A stretch of DNA of 64,000 nt from Blattamonas nauphoetae (taxonomy: Eukaryota; Preaxostyla; Oxymonadida): NCBI GenBank assembly GCA_033064195.1, contig JARBJD010000244.1:50873-114872 (forward strand), in the 5' to 3' direction. The position numbers and the translations under genes are program-made. Below, in pieces: positions 21,915-33,034 of this stretch (position 1 is its first letter; each line of letters begins with the position of its first letter). The notes beneath the pieces were generated by a model. That model saw only the letters and a list, made by a program, of their open reading frames with translations, was not told where the DNA came from and did not search any database.

Positions 21915-23096
21915 TCAAAGCTCACTCGCATCTCCCGTTTTGGGTCTGCCCTCAGTGTCATCGGCAATTTTTGATTTGATGTATGGGATATTGTACTTCT
22001 TGATGAGAGACAAAAGAGTCTCAGCGAAGAGTATCGGTTCCTCAAGGTGTGGCGCATGACTTGTGTTTGGAATCTCAATATATTCCTTCTGTGGTGCTTG
22101 GATCACATCCACATACTTCTTTGCAAGCACAGCCGACACCTGAAGATCCCAGTCTCCTTGAATCACGAAAAAGGGAATGTCGAAGATCCTTTCTGTTTCA
22201 ATCAGATTCTCATTGAACGGACCGTAAACAATCTCTTTCACTTGATCCCTAGTCCCCAGAAGGAATCCAAACTTTTCTTTCAGCTTGTATCCCTTGAATG
22301 TGACAAAATTCATCATCGCTTCAACCATCGAAACCTTGTCTGTGTGGAAAATGCCAATTTTGTACTTTGTCTGATACATCGATCGCACTCCCATCAAGTA
22401 TGAGGATGTTGGGAAATGAGGATCGTTGATATCGACTGATTCCAATGCTTTCACAGCTCGTGCATCTCCAATCTCTTTTGCATGATTCAGCATGTATGCA
22501 TATGAGAGCCGTTCCGATTCTAACTGATTTGCCATTTGGCCAATCCCAAAGTACGCGTAGTAATCCTCCGGATTCTGTCGAATCACTTTCACTCCAAGAA
22601 GTGAGCCCCATGAATGTCCCACAAGCAGAATTTTCTCTTGCCCAAAACGTTTCTTCAGATATGACGTCACTTCATGTGCATCTGCGATCATTCGTGTCAT
22701 ATTGAACTGAAGTTCTTCTTTCGTTCCATTTCGCGATGCTCCCGCTCCACGCTGGTCCCAATAACAAACTGTGAACGATTTTTCGTATTCCAAGATCGGC
22801 CCACTTGCTGGCATAAACGGAAGTGTGGGACTCCCGGGTCCACCATGAAGATAAAGGAGGATTGGATTTGTTTTGTCATATCCTCGCAAGAACAAAACTT
22901 GGTTCATTCCTCCAATCGGCACAGAAACACGTTCTGAGATTTGGTTTGGAATGATGACACCATGTTCATCGACAAGTGGAGGAAGGACACCAGGACTTGT
23001 GGCAAAGAGCCAACAGAATAGTCCAACGACGATGAGAATCAAAACGCCAAGAAATGCTAGACAGGATTTCCCGATACATATAAAGGTGTTTTTCAT
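21915..23096 (-). CDS. membrane-anchored prolyl-aminopeptidase-like alpha/beta hydrolase, arm A copy, 393 aa
   Basis: Intronless. The ATG at 23096 opens a short N-region followed by a membrane segment (about residues 11-32, LAFLGVLILIVVGLFCWLF), so it is a signal anchor placing the enzyme in the lumen or outside. The alpha/beta hydrolase core carries HGGPG (84-88, oxyanion motif of peptidase family S33), WDQRGAG (113-119), the nucleophile elbow GHSWGS with Ser162, Asp315 or Asp317 in GDWD, and His347 in NTSHAPH. This is the prolyl iminopeptidase / S33 pattern; release of N-terminal proline is the family's usual reaction, but related enzymes act on other esters or amides. It differs from the arm B copy at Thr/Ala in (E)TLLSLIKKY. 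The long frame upstream of 23096 is not needed. Confidence 0.88.
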   Translation of the reverse strand: MKNTFICIGKSCLAFLGVLILIVVGLFCWLFATSPGVLPPLVDEHGVIIPNQISERVSVPIGGMNQVLFLRGYDKTNPILLYLHGGPGSPTLPFMPASGPILEYEKSFTVCYWDQRGAGASRNGTKEELQFNMTRMIADAHEVTSYLKKRFGQEKILLVGHSWGSLLGVKVIRQNPEDYYAYFGIGQMANQLESERLSYAYMLNHAKEIGDARAVKALESVDINDPHFPTSSYLMGVRSMYQTKYKIGIFHTDKVSMVEAMMNFVTFKGYKLKEKFGFLLGTRDQVKEIVYGPFNENLIETERIFDIPFFVIQGDWDLQVSAVLAKKYVDVIQAPQKEYIEIPNTSHAPHLEEPILFAETLLSLIKKYNIPYIKSKIADDTEGRPKTGDASEL

Positions 23097-23497
23097 TGGA
23101 AAACAGGATGTGAGCTTGAATGAGAGAGATAAATTAGATCGGCCTTTAATTTTGTTCAATTTGTGGAAAGTCCGCTACACCGATTCTCGAAAGGTCTCTG
23201 ATCCATATTTCCTTCAGTACTGCATTCTCTATCCAATAAGCAATTTCCAGAACTCCAGTTCAGGTAATTTTCATGGTTGGTGAGCTTTCCACCGAATCGA
23301 GAAAACAGCCTTCATCACAAGAGAAAGAGTATACATGATTAAAATGAACAGAAAGGTTGCTACAAAATTACTGAGAATAACACTCTTGAGGGTCTTCCAA
23401 GATTGGTTGGCGATGTGTAACCCGAGAAGAACAACTCACCTAACCACACACGTCGCATGTGCCGAGGGAGGGATTGCGGAGGATGCACGCGTTTGAG
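23097..23497. other. intergenic stretch
   Basis: Holds the inner end of the inverted duplication (to about 23262) and then unique, AT-rich sequence. I see no gene, RNA or repeat in the remainder. Confidence 0.5.
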
Positions 23498-26400
23498 TTA
23501 AGAAGAGAGAGAGATGGGAGAATGAGGAGTAATTGGAACGAACCACCTGTCGTTCGACACAGACAGCACTGACCCACTGCCCACAGACGAATAATTATAC
23601 GGCGAGCACGACCGTGAGGAGTGCTGTTGTGGTTGAAAGTAAGGCTGTGCCGGAAAAGGAAGGTGTGTTCCCGATTCGGTGTTGGACGCCGGAGAAACGC
23701 GTGGTTGCAAGTTATCGAAGCGGAGCGGGATTGGCGAAGGCGACGGTGTGGTGAAGAGTGCTTTTCGGATGGATGGTTCTGGCTGCGTGTGGCTCGGAGA
23801 GTGGAACCATCGAGGGCGAGCGCTGTTTTCGATTGTTCTGTCGGACTGGGTGCTTTGAGTGATGAGGAGCGGTTCAAAGACTTGAGTGTGGTGCGTTGGA
23901 ACCATCATTCGTGATGAACTGCTGCTCTTGCGTGTAAGGAAGAAATCGTTCTCGGTCGAGAAGGACTTGTCAAAATAATATGAACTGTTCGAATTAGCCC
24001 GAGAAGAGTTGTGGTTCTCGTCTGTTCTGAGTCGGTGTCCACCACACTCTCCGTCCTCGATCTGTCGTCTCTCTTCTCCCTGTAGAGGAGGGAACAGCCC
24101 AGAAGTGTTTCCGAAGACGAATGGCGAGACCTGTTCTCCAAAGTTTGCGATGAGGTCAACAGGCTGTTGTTGTCTGTTTGAGAGAGGAAGAACAGTGGTG
24201 TCGCCGAGAGGGTGGAAAGAAATGAAGCTGGACGGGGATGAGTGGACTGAACATGACGAAGAGCTTCGAGAAGCAGGGTGAGACAGCGCCAACTGAGTTG
24301 GCGATAAATATCGAATGCGTGAGCCCCTGGATTCAATGTGTTTCCTTACGTCTTTCTGTCTTCTTATTGGTTGTTCGATTTGGTGCTCCTGGAAAATGTT
24401 CGCTTTTCGTCGAATCTTCCTTTCGAACAGATCGTTTGAGATGCCTGGTGGAGATGAGACACCGTGATGGCTGGAATTTCGTCTGCTTCTCAAGTCGATT
24501 TGCTCCTTCGGAGAGTGATACTTCTGAAACACCCCCTCGATCTTCGGATTGCTGTTTTGGGTAGAAGGTGTTTGTGAATGGAAGGTTTGAATGATCGGTG
24601 AGCGAAGACTGTTCGCACATCCTCTGCTTCCCCAATCGAAGTGGCAGCTTTCACTTGACTCTGACCCATCGGATCGAGAATCAGCACGGATGCTATTATG
24701 AGGGGTCTGAAGAGGTGACATCACTTTCGCCGGAACTTCAAATGTCTCCATTTGCGTTGAAGGTTGAAGGACTTGGCTGAATGGAGCAACTGGAGTGAGG
24801 AGTGGGTTTGGAGTGTTTGTCGACATCTGGTCTGTGATATCGTCGAGCGACGGTAGTTGATCGGCTTGTGGAAGATTAAACGGGATCTGAACTGTCGAGT
24901 CAGACAGAAAGCGTGGATGGAGACCAGTTGACGAGTCTCGAGGAGTCTGAACGAGAAGGGACTGGGCAAAGGGCGATGATGTCACAGACGCTCCCTCCAT
25001 ATTTGGGAGAATACGACTGGAAGCTCGTCCATTTGATATCCGGAAGAATGGAGAATGGTCGAGTTCTGTGAATGCAGGAAGATTCAACTCGGTGTCAGTA
25101 GACCGAGCACGGATTGGCCTCGGAAATACGGCGGGAGAATTCTGGGCATTCGTGATTCGTCGGATGTTTGGAGTGAGAGACGTGGTAAGTGAGAGGGAGG
25201 AGAGGATGGGGTCTGTCTCTTCAGTGGGTTTGGGAGGCTCTGGGCGATGGACCATTGGCAGCTCGATTCGAAAAGTCTGCACTTTGGTGTTTTCGAATGA
25301 GCTGGCAAAGCGAGATGAGTGAACTACTGAATCCGAACGCCGTGAGCCCTCCATTTCACTCGTTGAAAGTGAGCGACGTGTTCGACCTTTTGACCAACGC
25401 GAGCTTGGCTGCTGTGGGGCAGGAGACGCAATCAGCTTTGGATCAGAGTGAGGATGGAAGGATGGCGATGTGGAGCTCGAGCTGTGAATCTTCTCTTTCG
25501 CATCGGACTGACGAACATAGTGTTGGGCTGGGTTGAGAGAGAAAGAGACGTTGATGTCGGTTTGATGTGTGTCGTCCAGTCTGACTGGTTGTTCGGCGAT
25601 GAACTCGCCTTCGTGGTTCAGAGGAACGAGAGGATACGATGGCATGTACGGCGAGGGAGAGTCAGAAAAGAAAATACGACCATATTTATGAGGCTCTTGT
25701 GGGTTTGACTGGTCTTGATTTCGGATCAGCGACGGTTGGTGAAGGAGCGACGGCGATTGGCTTCGTTGTTCGGCTTCCCTCTGCTCCCTTTCGACGTTCT
25801 CTCCCATCGTCCAAACACTCGGTGAATCGTAATATCTCCTCACAATTTCCGAGTGGACAGACAACGGCCGATTTGTGGTCGCCACATTCGGAGTGTCTGG
25901 TTCGTTTTCTTCGTTCAGTCCGTGTGTGATCGTGATTGCGTTCGACACAAACGTTGTGGAGACCTTTGTGGAGGATGGCAGGCGAGGAGATTCGTTCGAT
26001 GCAGACGAATAGACTGACATGGCTGGTGTGTTCAGCAGACTTCGGTTCGTTGATTGTGAAATCCCATTCCCAACAAGACCATGAACAACCTCCTTTTCCA
26101 CATAAAATGACGTCCGTGGCAAATGATCTACTACTTGCTGTTGGACATTTGGTGTTGAATCAAAGATCGGCAGAGTTTTGTTCAACGCGAGATTGAAGGA
26201 CACTTGCTCAAGCAGATCAAACGGGACGGTTGTTGATTCCTGCGGATTCAAAGGATTACTTAAGACGGGCTTTTGGTGCAGTTCTTTCCAATGATTTTCC
26301 CAGTTGGTGAACAATGAAATAATCAATGATGAACGAACTACCAAATAAGACGTTAGTTTCCTGAAAAATATCTTCAAAAATTCAAGAAGTATACCGGAGA

Positions 26401-27142
26401 GTGTTTGGGTCCTGGAGAACCGTTTTTACTAGAGTGGCGTGAGTCAGGGGTGACTGAGTGAGAGCAATGAGCTTTGTTGATTCGTGGAAACTTTTCAGAG
26501 ATGGAATTATATCTTTCACAAAATATAGTTCCGTATCCATTACCACAATTGGATCGTATTTCGAGGCAAAGGCTTTTGACTTCAACTTCATCTGAAGAAC
26601 TGGCACAAACGACGAAAAGTGTCGGAAATCTCAGAATCTGCATACTTGAGGTGAAATTGTGGTCTCGTTCTCTGAGAAAAATGGGATATAGTCGATGGAT
26701 GTCTGGGGAGACAGAAGAGAATTAAGCGAGAGCTTCAGTTTCTCCAGATCCACATTTTGTCCAACAATCACTCCAAGCGAGACACCAGGTGAAACCGACA
26801 GAAGACTCTTGAAACATTGAACAGAAAATGATGTCGGGGCTGAACACAAATGATTCATGAGATGAGGACATACATGGCGATTCTTCGGAAAAAAGCGCAA
26901 CAAAAATCGGATGAAAACTGGTTTGCATCAAAGAGTGTTTGAGGATGGAAAAAATAATTGTATAAGGGTGGCCACAGAATTCCTTGGTTACAGAACGGCG
27001 AGTTTCGTCCCAACGAACTGCACCAGGTTGAACTGAAACAATGGACCTGTCGCAACACGAGTCTATCGTTTCGAAACTCAACACACTTAAATTCCCGAGT
27101 AGTGTTGGGCGAAACGATTGAATCGTTTCGAAACGGTCCCAT
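23498..27142 (-). CDS. unknown protein, about 1160 aa, folded N-terminus and long disordered Ser/Pro-rich tail
   Basis: Five-exon model: 27142-27087, 27046-26874, 26839-26646, 26591-26395, 26360-23498. Introns are 40, 34, 54 and 34 nt and phases match at every join; the sum is 1161 codons. The first about 250 residues look like an alpha/beta domain (SLGVIVGQNVDLEKLKL; KYDPIVVMDTELYFVKD followed by LIALTQSPLTHATLVKTV), weakly like RecA-type folds without a Walker A motif. The remaining about 900 residues are low complexity, rich in Ser, Pro, Arg and His, with short basic runs. No family is recognised. The first exon and its ATG overlap a cluster of short palindromic repeats and are the weakest part of the model; an upstream exon is possible. 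Confidence 0.62.
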
Positions 27143-27153
27143 CGTTTCGAAAC
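27065..27153. repeat. cluster of short repeats ATCGTTTCGAAAC
   Basis: Three exact 13-base copies at 27065-27077, 27122-27134 and 27141-27153, each with the palindromic core GTTTCGAAAC. A partly inverted copy (CGAAACGATT) at 27110-27119 forms a near-perfect 21-base palindrome with the middle copy. They sit at the proposed 5' end of the minus-strand gene. A regulatory site cluster or a hairpin is possible; no other copies were noticed in the window. Confidence 0.6.
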
Positions 27154-28420
27154 TAGGTTTTTTTAAAACAGTATTTTCGATTCGTTTTCACTTCGTTGGA
27201 GACGAGGACTGCTATATCATCCACCATTGTTGTCGGTTTTTCTCTTTGGAACCAGTCAACACAGAAAGTGCATGACACTGAAAACGGTCGATTTTCCAGA
27301 CGACTCCAGTCAAATTTGTTCTCCAAACATACGTCAACAGCTTTCATGTTGGACTCACCGCTGTCTTCCCACATTTAATCCAACTCTATCATCATCAATC
27401 GTTCACCATTCTGACTCACAATCACGATGTGAACAGGCAGTTAGACGGTGTTTCATGTATATCTTTTCTATGCTATCCCTTCATTTTCCAGAATAAATGA
27501 TATATTCAACCTGAAAATACGTTAGAACATCTTTGATGCATGCCAAAATCAGCTCTCTGTATCCAACTCTCTTCATCTCGTATTTTCAACGATTTCAGTC
27601 TGTCCTGTCACCTTCCTGAACACAAACAGTTTGCTATAGTCTATTTTAAGAATATTATTGGTTTTTCTCTCCAGTGCAGACAGGTCTCGCTCCATTCTGC
27701 ACGAAGCTGAGAATTTTTCGGAATTTCACTGTTTACGATCTGAATCTTCACAACAACATGAATATATGTGTTTTCCTTCAAGGCATGATATCAAAGTCAG
27801 CATATCACAAGCTCGAAATGCACGAAATCACATCCAACTCACCCCAATCTCAAACATGATACTCGCCGCAACGCATCACCATATTTCATGAGACTGTGGA
27901 AGGTAAACGGTCGAAAGAAGGAAAGGAAGGAATGCTTACGTCAGAATCAGAACGAAGAAGGCCACTCGATGAATGACAAGTTAAGCGGAATAACTGACAC
28001 AAAGGAGCATATCACGGCACCAGCAGGTTTTTCTCGGATTCAAGAATCAGACACAGTCTTATTCAACACATCAACCAACTCTATGTTCAGATCCGGTTGA
28101 TCATTCACCCTTAATAATTTCATTTCGAACAGGTTCGCAGGCTTGTGAAACAAGTGTGTCGTATGTGAAAAAAGGGAGTCGTGAAAGAAACTGCGAAATC
28201 GAATTAGCGACAGGAGTGTCTGTCATGCAACTATGGGTTCGGATTGCGACAGGTCCAATGATGGGATCGCGATTGTAGTTGCCTTGAAAATGGTTTCACC
28301 GGGTCGTGACCATGTGATTATTCTATTTCCCCTCTGTTATATTCAACATTTTGATCATTCTCTCTTTGAAAGAGTGACAACCGAAATGAAGAATTGATTG
28401 TGAAATGTTCTAAATAATGA
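27154..28420. other. long intergenic stretch without a supported gene
   Basis: About 1.27 kb between the 5' end of one minus-strand gene and the 3' end of the next. Short open frames exist (for example 27153-27374 minus, 27888-28100 plus), but none has splice partners, family similarity or coding-like composition. It is the largest gap in an otherwise compact region, so an unrecognised RNA gene or a diverged small gene cannot be excluded. Confidence 0.4.
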
Positions 28421-30781
28421 CTAATCGTGGTATCTTCGTTTTGGTGATCGGCTCCTGCTTCGAGAACGAGAGTATGATCTCCTTCGGTGAGGTCGAGCGG
28501 GAGGCGCTATAATTTCGCCTGGTTCTGGCGAGAATGTCGGTGTGACATTCGGTGAGTCCCTTCTGTCGTGATCCCTTCTGTCATGCATCTTCCTGTCGTT
28601 GCTTGGACGACTTTTCTCCCTCTCATAGTAGTGAAGATCCCTCGAGGAATTGTCTCTGGGACGAGAGTGATTGAACGTCTTCGTTCGACTCGATGCATTC
28701 CTCTCTCTTTCGTATCGTTCGTGCTCTTTTCTCTCTCTTTCTTTTCTCTCATGCTCTCTTTTTTCCCTTTCTTTTCTCTCCTGCTCTTTCTTTTGCGCCT
28801 CTCGAAGTCTACCCTCCTCCTTTCGACGATGTTCCTGTTTGATCTCCTCTTCTTTCCTCTCTTTTTCCCTTCTTTCCTCATCCATCCTGTTTCTATCCAT
28901 CGACGTGCTCGAATGTTGGTTCTGAGATGGAAAGAACCAGCTTGGGTTCAGTAATTTATGGAGATCGTCCTGCTGTTTAGGAGGTGCATGTTGTGAAACA
29001 GGCATAGTGGTGACAGTTCCATCCACGAGAGGATTCCGAGGTGACGGTTTGGGCTTCGTGATCGGTTCCTGTTCGGGTGGGATCCAATAGAAGTTGCTGT
29101 CTTGGGTGTTCTCTTCCTCGGAGGGTGTCTCGGGCTGGAGCTCGGGTGTTGTGGGTGGGGAGTAGAAATAGGGCGACGGTGCATCGTAGATGGTGGTGGG
29201 ATTCTCTGGTTGCGGAGATGTGTCGTCGGTGGAATGAAGAGAAGAGGTGATGAAAGGGATTTCTGTGATCTTCGGCTGAGAAGCAGATAGTTTTGTTGAG
29301 ATTCGTTTCTCGGTTGGTCGTGGTGGGTTCGAGATTCCCGTCAGTAGTTCATCCAGCGACATAGAGGACGAACTGTTGAGGATGCTGGTTGAGATTGACG
29401 AGTCGACTTCAGCAGCATCTGTCGGGATCGGTGCTGAGAGAGACTTGATAGTTGTGGAGAGTGCTTCGAGAACAGCCGGATCGAGGTCGTCCTGTGGGGA
29501 AGGGGGCTCTGGGTTATCTGATCCCATGTGTGACCATATCAGATCCCTCTCTGTCTCGTCTTTTGGTGATTCTTGAAGGAGATGATCTGAGGATGTCGAA
29601 CCATTCTGGACCTGTCGACGTTCTGGGAAGAGCGGCAGATCCGACGGAAAGAGTGATTGCGGAACGGCAGTTCCGAACTGTGACGTGTCCGTGACAATCC
29701 CAGGTGCAGCCGACATCCCATCGAAGGTAAGCCTCATCTGGCGTGATGACTTCAGCTCCACTCCCATGAAGGTCATCTCTGGGTCGTATGAGTGAATTCG
29801 CCAAGCTGGATGAGATGGAAGATAATGCCGTTTTCGCTGCAGAGTGGAATGCGTCTGGAGATTGCTGGGAGTCCGTGCTTGGTTGTTTTGCCGAAGGATT
29901 TTGATAATCGGAGGCCGGAACAAAGGGGGATCAGACAAGGTGAGGTTTTGGGGGATGTTTGTAATAAGCTGAGAAGACGAGCTGCCCTGGATTCGGTGCC
30001 GTCGGAGGTCTGACTGGATGTGGGCAATGTTCATATATGTCATGCGGAGGGTTGCGTCGTCGATGACACCCGAGATGGGATCGTCCATGTTCGGGATGGG
30101 TGATGTGAAGCGATTGTAGGGAAGGATGAAGTATGGTTCGGGAGGAGGGGCAGGGGTAGGGGGAGTTGTGGCAATGGGGACTTTGGGTGATTGGAATGAA
30201 GATGAAGGACTTGTCTTTTTTGGGGTGGGAAACGGATCGATCTGCTTCTTTATTGGCTTTTCTGGGAGAAGAGGTTGGCGTTTGCCTCCAAGTTGTCCGT
30301 ACCTCGTATCGTTCTGCCGTGCAATGTGAGGGGCTGTGGCGAGTGTGATGGTTTGGGGGCGTTGCATGGTTGATGACTGCTTGAAGGTGTGCTTTTGGAG
30401 TGCCCGTGCAGTCCTTTGGATTGTCGGGTCACTATGAGAGAATTTGCGAACAACAAGTCGACTGAGTGATTGTTTTTGTTCAGTGCGAAAGAAGTCTCGC
30501 ATCTCGTAAATCACCCGATAGATTGTCAGAAGCAGGATAACATGGTCTGTGAGAATCCATTTGTTCAGGATATTAACCCCATCTGCTGCAGAAAATTTGA
30601 TGAAAATATCGCGTGTCATTGGAGATGAGAGAAGCGTAGAGAGATATAAGCTTCGTCCATGAGCTTCAGTCTAACGAGAATGAGAATGAGAAAATCACAC
30701 CTCGTTTTTCATATATCGAACAAGAGTATCCATTCCTGCCTTTGACTGAATCGCAGTTTTGGTAGTAAAGAGAACAATCAT
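28421..30781 (-). CDS. PNUTS-like protein: TFIIS N-terminal (LW) domain plus RS/charged tail, 776 aa
   Basis: Two exons, 30781-30701 and 30670-28421, split by a 30-nt intron (GTGTGA...CGTTAG, phase 0). After splicing, the first about 115 residues read as a TFIIS N-terminal domain. YLSTLLSSPMTRDIFIKF followed by DGVNILNKWILTD parallels YLNILLQTRSPDILVKF followed by GGYKLLNNWL of PNUTS (PPP1R10), a nuclear targeting subunit of protein phosphatase 1 in transcription termination. A long Pro/Ser-rich disordered middle follows, then an Arg/Glu/Lys-rich stretch with RERKE-type repeats and an RS tail (SYSRSRSRSRSPKRR), pointing to a nuclear role in transcription or splicing. I did not pin down a PP1-binding RVxF motif or a zinc finger, so PNUTS orthology is likely but unproven; IWS1-like or other LW-domain proteins are the alternatives. 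Confidence 0.72.
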
Positions 30782-30802
30782 CTCTAAGTGTTCTTTATTG
30801 TG

Positions 30803-31332
30803 CTATATTGGTTGACGAAGGGAGGATGGAGAATTCGACATTAAACATGATAAAGAACAGACAGGATCAATCATTTCACATATTTGTTTCCTGAACTCGT
30901 TTAGAGTGACGTTGAGAGTTTGTGAAGTTTCGACATCAAAGACTTCGTTTGGTAAAAGATTGAGTTCGACAGGAATGAGTTCGATCTCCTCAGAACTTGA
31001 TTCGATAATCTCAACATCTGGTGGCGGTTCGGGGGCTAGAACAAATTCAATACGCCTTGGTACTTTTGTTGGTTTCGGCGATGGCGTCGGTTTAGGAGGT
31101 TGTGTTGATGGGCGTGTATTCGTTGGTGGTGGTGACGGTGATGAATATTCATTGGGAATTTCAGCCAAGTTTTCTTCGGAATCCGAACTCGAATCCAGAA
31201 CAACTATTTAGGAAGGAGAGAAAAAATATGTGAATATGCACGTGTCTCAGTTTGTGACAAAGAGTTCATACTCACTTCCTCAATTCCATGATATCGTTTT
31301 GGTTTACGGAAGTAATACTTAGATTTGCTCAT
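30803..31332 (-). CDS. small protein with tandem SUMO-interacting motifs, 153 aa
   Basis: Two exons, 31332-31272 and 31203-30803, with a 68-nt intron (GTATGA...AAATAG, phase 1). The join creates EEVIVLDSSSDSEEN, a textbook SUMO-interacting motif: hydrophobic V-I-V-L core, then Ser and acidic residues. A second, DVEIIESSSEEIELIPVE, follows about 65 residues later with two overlapping hydrophobic cores. Between them is a Pro/Ser/Thr-rich linker (TNTRPSTQPPKPTPSPKPTK) and a basic patch; the N-terminus is basic (MSKSKYYFRKPKRYHG). The C-terminal about 40 residues may form a small helix. No other family is recognised. Binding of SUMO, and hence a nuclear location, is inferred from the motifs only. 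Confidence 0.65.
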
Positions 31333-31612
31333 TCTGGCACAAACAAGGAAAAGGAACAATCTTCCTGTAATTCATAAAAAATTACGGGATTTCTTGGATT
31401 CAAATTCAAATGATTCATCCAGTCATAGTTCAGAAAAAGAGTAGAGCCAATTCTAACTCGAAATATGAAAGAATACATGCAAGAATTTTTGCCCAAAGCC
31501 CGAAATTCACAATGTTCCCGATCTCACACCATCTGGCTAAGATATTGTTTAGCGTGTTCAATACGATGTCTAATAAGCTTGCTATCAGTCGGAAGATGTC
31601 CAGCTGGAACGA

Positions 31613-32820
31613 TTAAAGGATGAAAAATAAACTTGTTCCTGCAGCCGGTGAGAGGAATCGTTGAGTGAGAGAAAGAAGTTTAATATCCTTCTCAACTTCT
31701 TCCGCTTCTTGATTCATCTCTGTAATTATGTCCTGGAGACGTTCAGATGCTGATATCTGATTTTTCAGCTGAATAACATCCAGAACAAGGGGGTCAAACT
31801 TCGGTCTTCTTGGATTCAAGATTTGAGTTGAGTGTGGTCATCAATTGAGTGTTTGAATCGACTTGCTGTGTGATTTCATCCAGTTTTGCCTGTTTTTGGT
31901 GAATGTCAAGCTGAACATGAGCAATCTGAACATGATGAAATTGTCGAGGTCAAACTTGGTCGTCAAGACTTTGCACTTCTGTGTCTTGTTGTTCCCGTTG
32001 AAGGGTCAGGTCAGTTATTGTGCGATCTGCGCTATGGCACAGTTCCTGGTGTGATTGTTCGACTTGTTCTCTGATGAATGAATGAAAAACGTTTCCAAAC
32101 AGCTCGTTGTGAAGAAAAAGCATTTGTTTTCGAGATTGAACGATTTCTTGTTTTATTGCCTTTAGTAAAATGTCAAATGACTCTTTTTTGGCCGATAAAG
32201 TGAGTGAGGCTAGATTTGCACTCTCCACGAGTTGAGTGGTAAGTTTATTAATGTCATCACCGCAATCTCGCTGTGTTGTTCGAACTGCTCGAAGAGTCGT
32301 TGCTTGAGGAAGGAGTGCTAGAAACTTTGACGAGAAAAGAAAAGCAACTGGTTTGGATTGATTGAAAGATGTCGAGGAGTTTTTTACATTGTTGTAAAAA
32401 TAAAGGATCAGGGTGAGAAGATTGTTTGATTGAATCTCTCTTATCTCGAATATAGCTCTGAGTGGACGCGATATGTTCTTCAAGTTCCTGAATCTCAGCA
32501 GCAACCTCAGGACATTGATGATGAATTGCTGAAGACTCCTGTTCAGTTTCATTCTTCTCAGTCATCTGAGTGAATTTAAATTTGACATGTAACATACCAG
32601 GAAATTGTGAACTGAAGCTACTCCAGAAGTAATGTCGTTTTCTGTTTCAAATCGAAGGCGTGAGAGCTTTTCTTCCTGATTGATATGATATATCGATGTT
32701 TGGAGAAAATATGAGTTCTGTACGAAAGAATGAGACCTGGTGTTTGAGGAGCATTGAAATCTGTTTGACTTGATTTTTCAGTGCCGAATTCTCAACTCGA
32801 AGCACCTCTATGGAAGTCAT
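31613..32820 (-). CDS. coiled-coil protein, 340 aa, six exons
   Basis: Exons: 32820-32737, 32675-32598, 32565-32349, 32317-31956, 31925-31800, 31768-31613. Introns are 61, 32, 31, 30 and 31 nt. Phases match at every junction and the total is exactly 341 codons. The product begins MTSIEVLRVENSALKNQVK and is heptad-rich almost throughout (ENSALKNQVKQISMLLKHQ; QLDIHQKQAKLDEITQQV; ITEMNQEAEEVEKDIKLL), so it should form extended coiled coil. There are no membrane segments or catalytic motifs. The size and pattern resemble kinetochore, centrosomal or intraflagellar coiled-coil proteins, but nothing decides between these, so no function is given. Confidence 0.75.
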
Positions 32821-33034
32821 CTCAATTGATGGAGGGGTTTAATTGATTTAAGTGGGAAATTCAAAATGAGGCCGAGGAGATCGAGAATTTTTTGATTATG
32901 GAGAGAAGGAGGAGAACAAAGAAGGTACAGAGTCCAATAATATCAAATAAAACATGAAGGTGCCATAATTGAATAATTATTGGCTTTGTAACTCCAAGAC
33001 GAAGGAGTCAACACAATGAAGAGTGTTGTCGTTC

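Larger units (their letters stand above)
18388..23262 (+). repeat. arm A of a large inverted duplication (about 4.9 kb)
   Basis: Matches the reverse complement of 43516-48392 almost base for base (coordinate sum 66780, falling to 66779 and 66778 after two single-base indels). It covers most of exon 6 and all of exons 7-10 of the condensin gene, all of katanin and all of the hydrolase. The outer edge is sharp inside a coding exon (shared from CAATCTCATCCC on). The inner edge, beyond about 23160, is more divergent (about five differences in 100 bases) before homology stops near 23262. Core differences noticed: about five substitutions and two homopolymer indels. Confidence 0.95.

Noticed and set aside
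27658-28100. Small plus-strand frames of 60-77 codons in the large intergenic gap
   Set aside because: No similarity, no splice partners, frames overlap one another, and composition matches the non-coding flanks.
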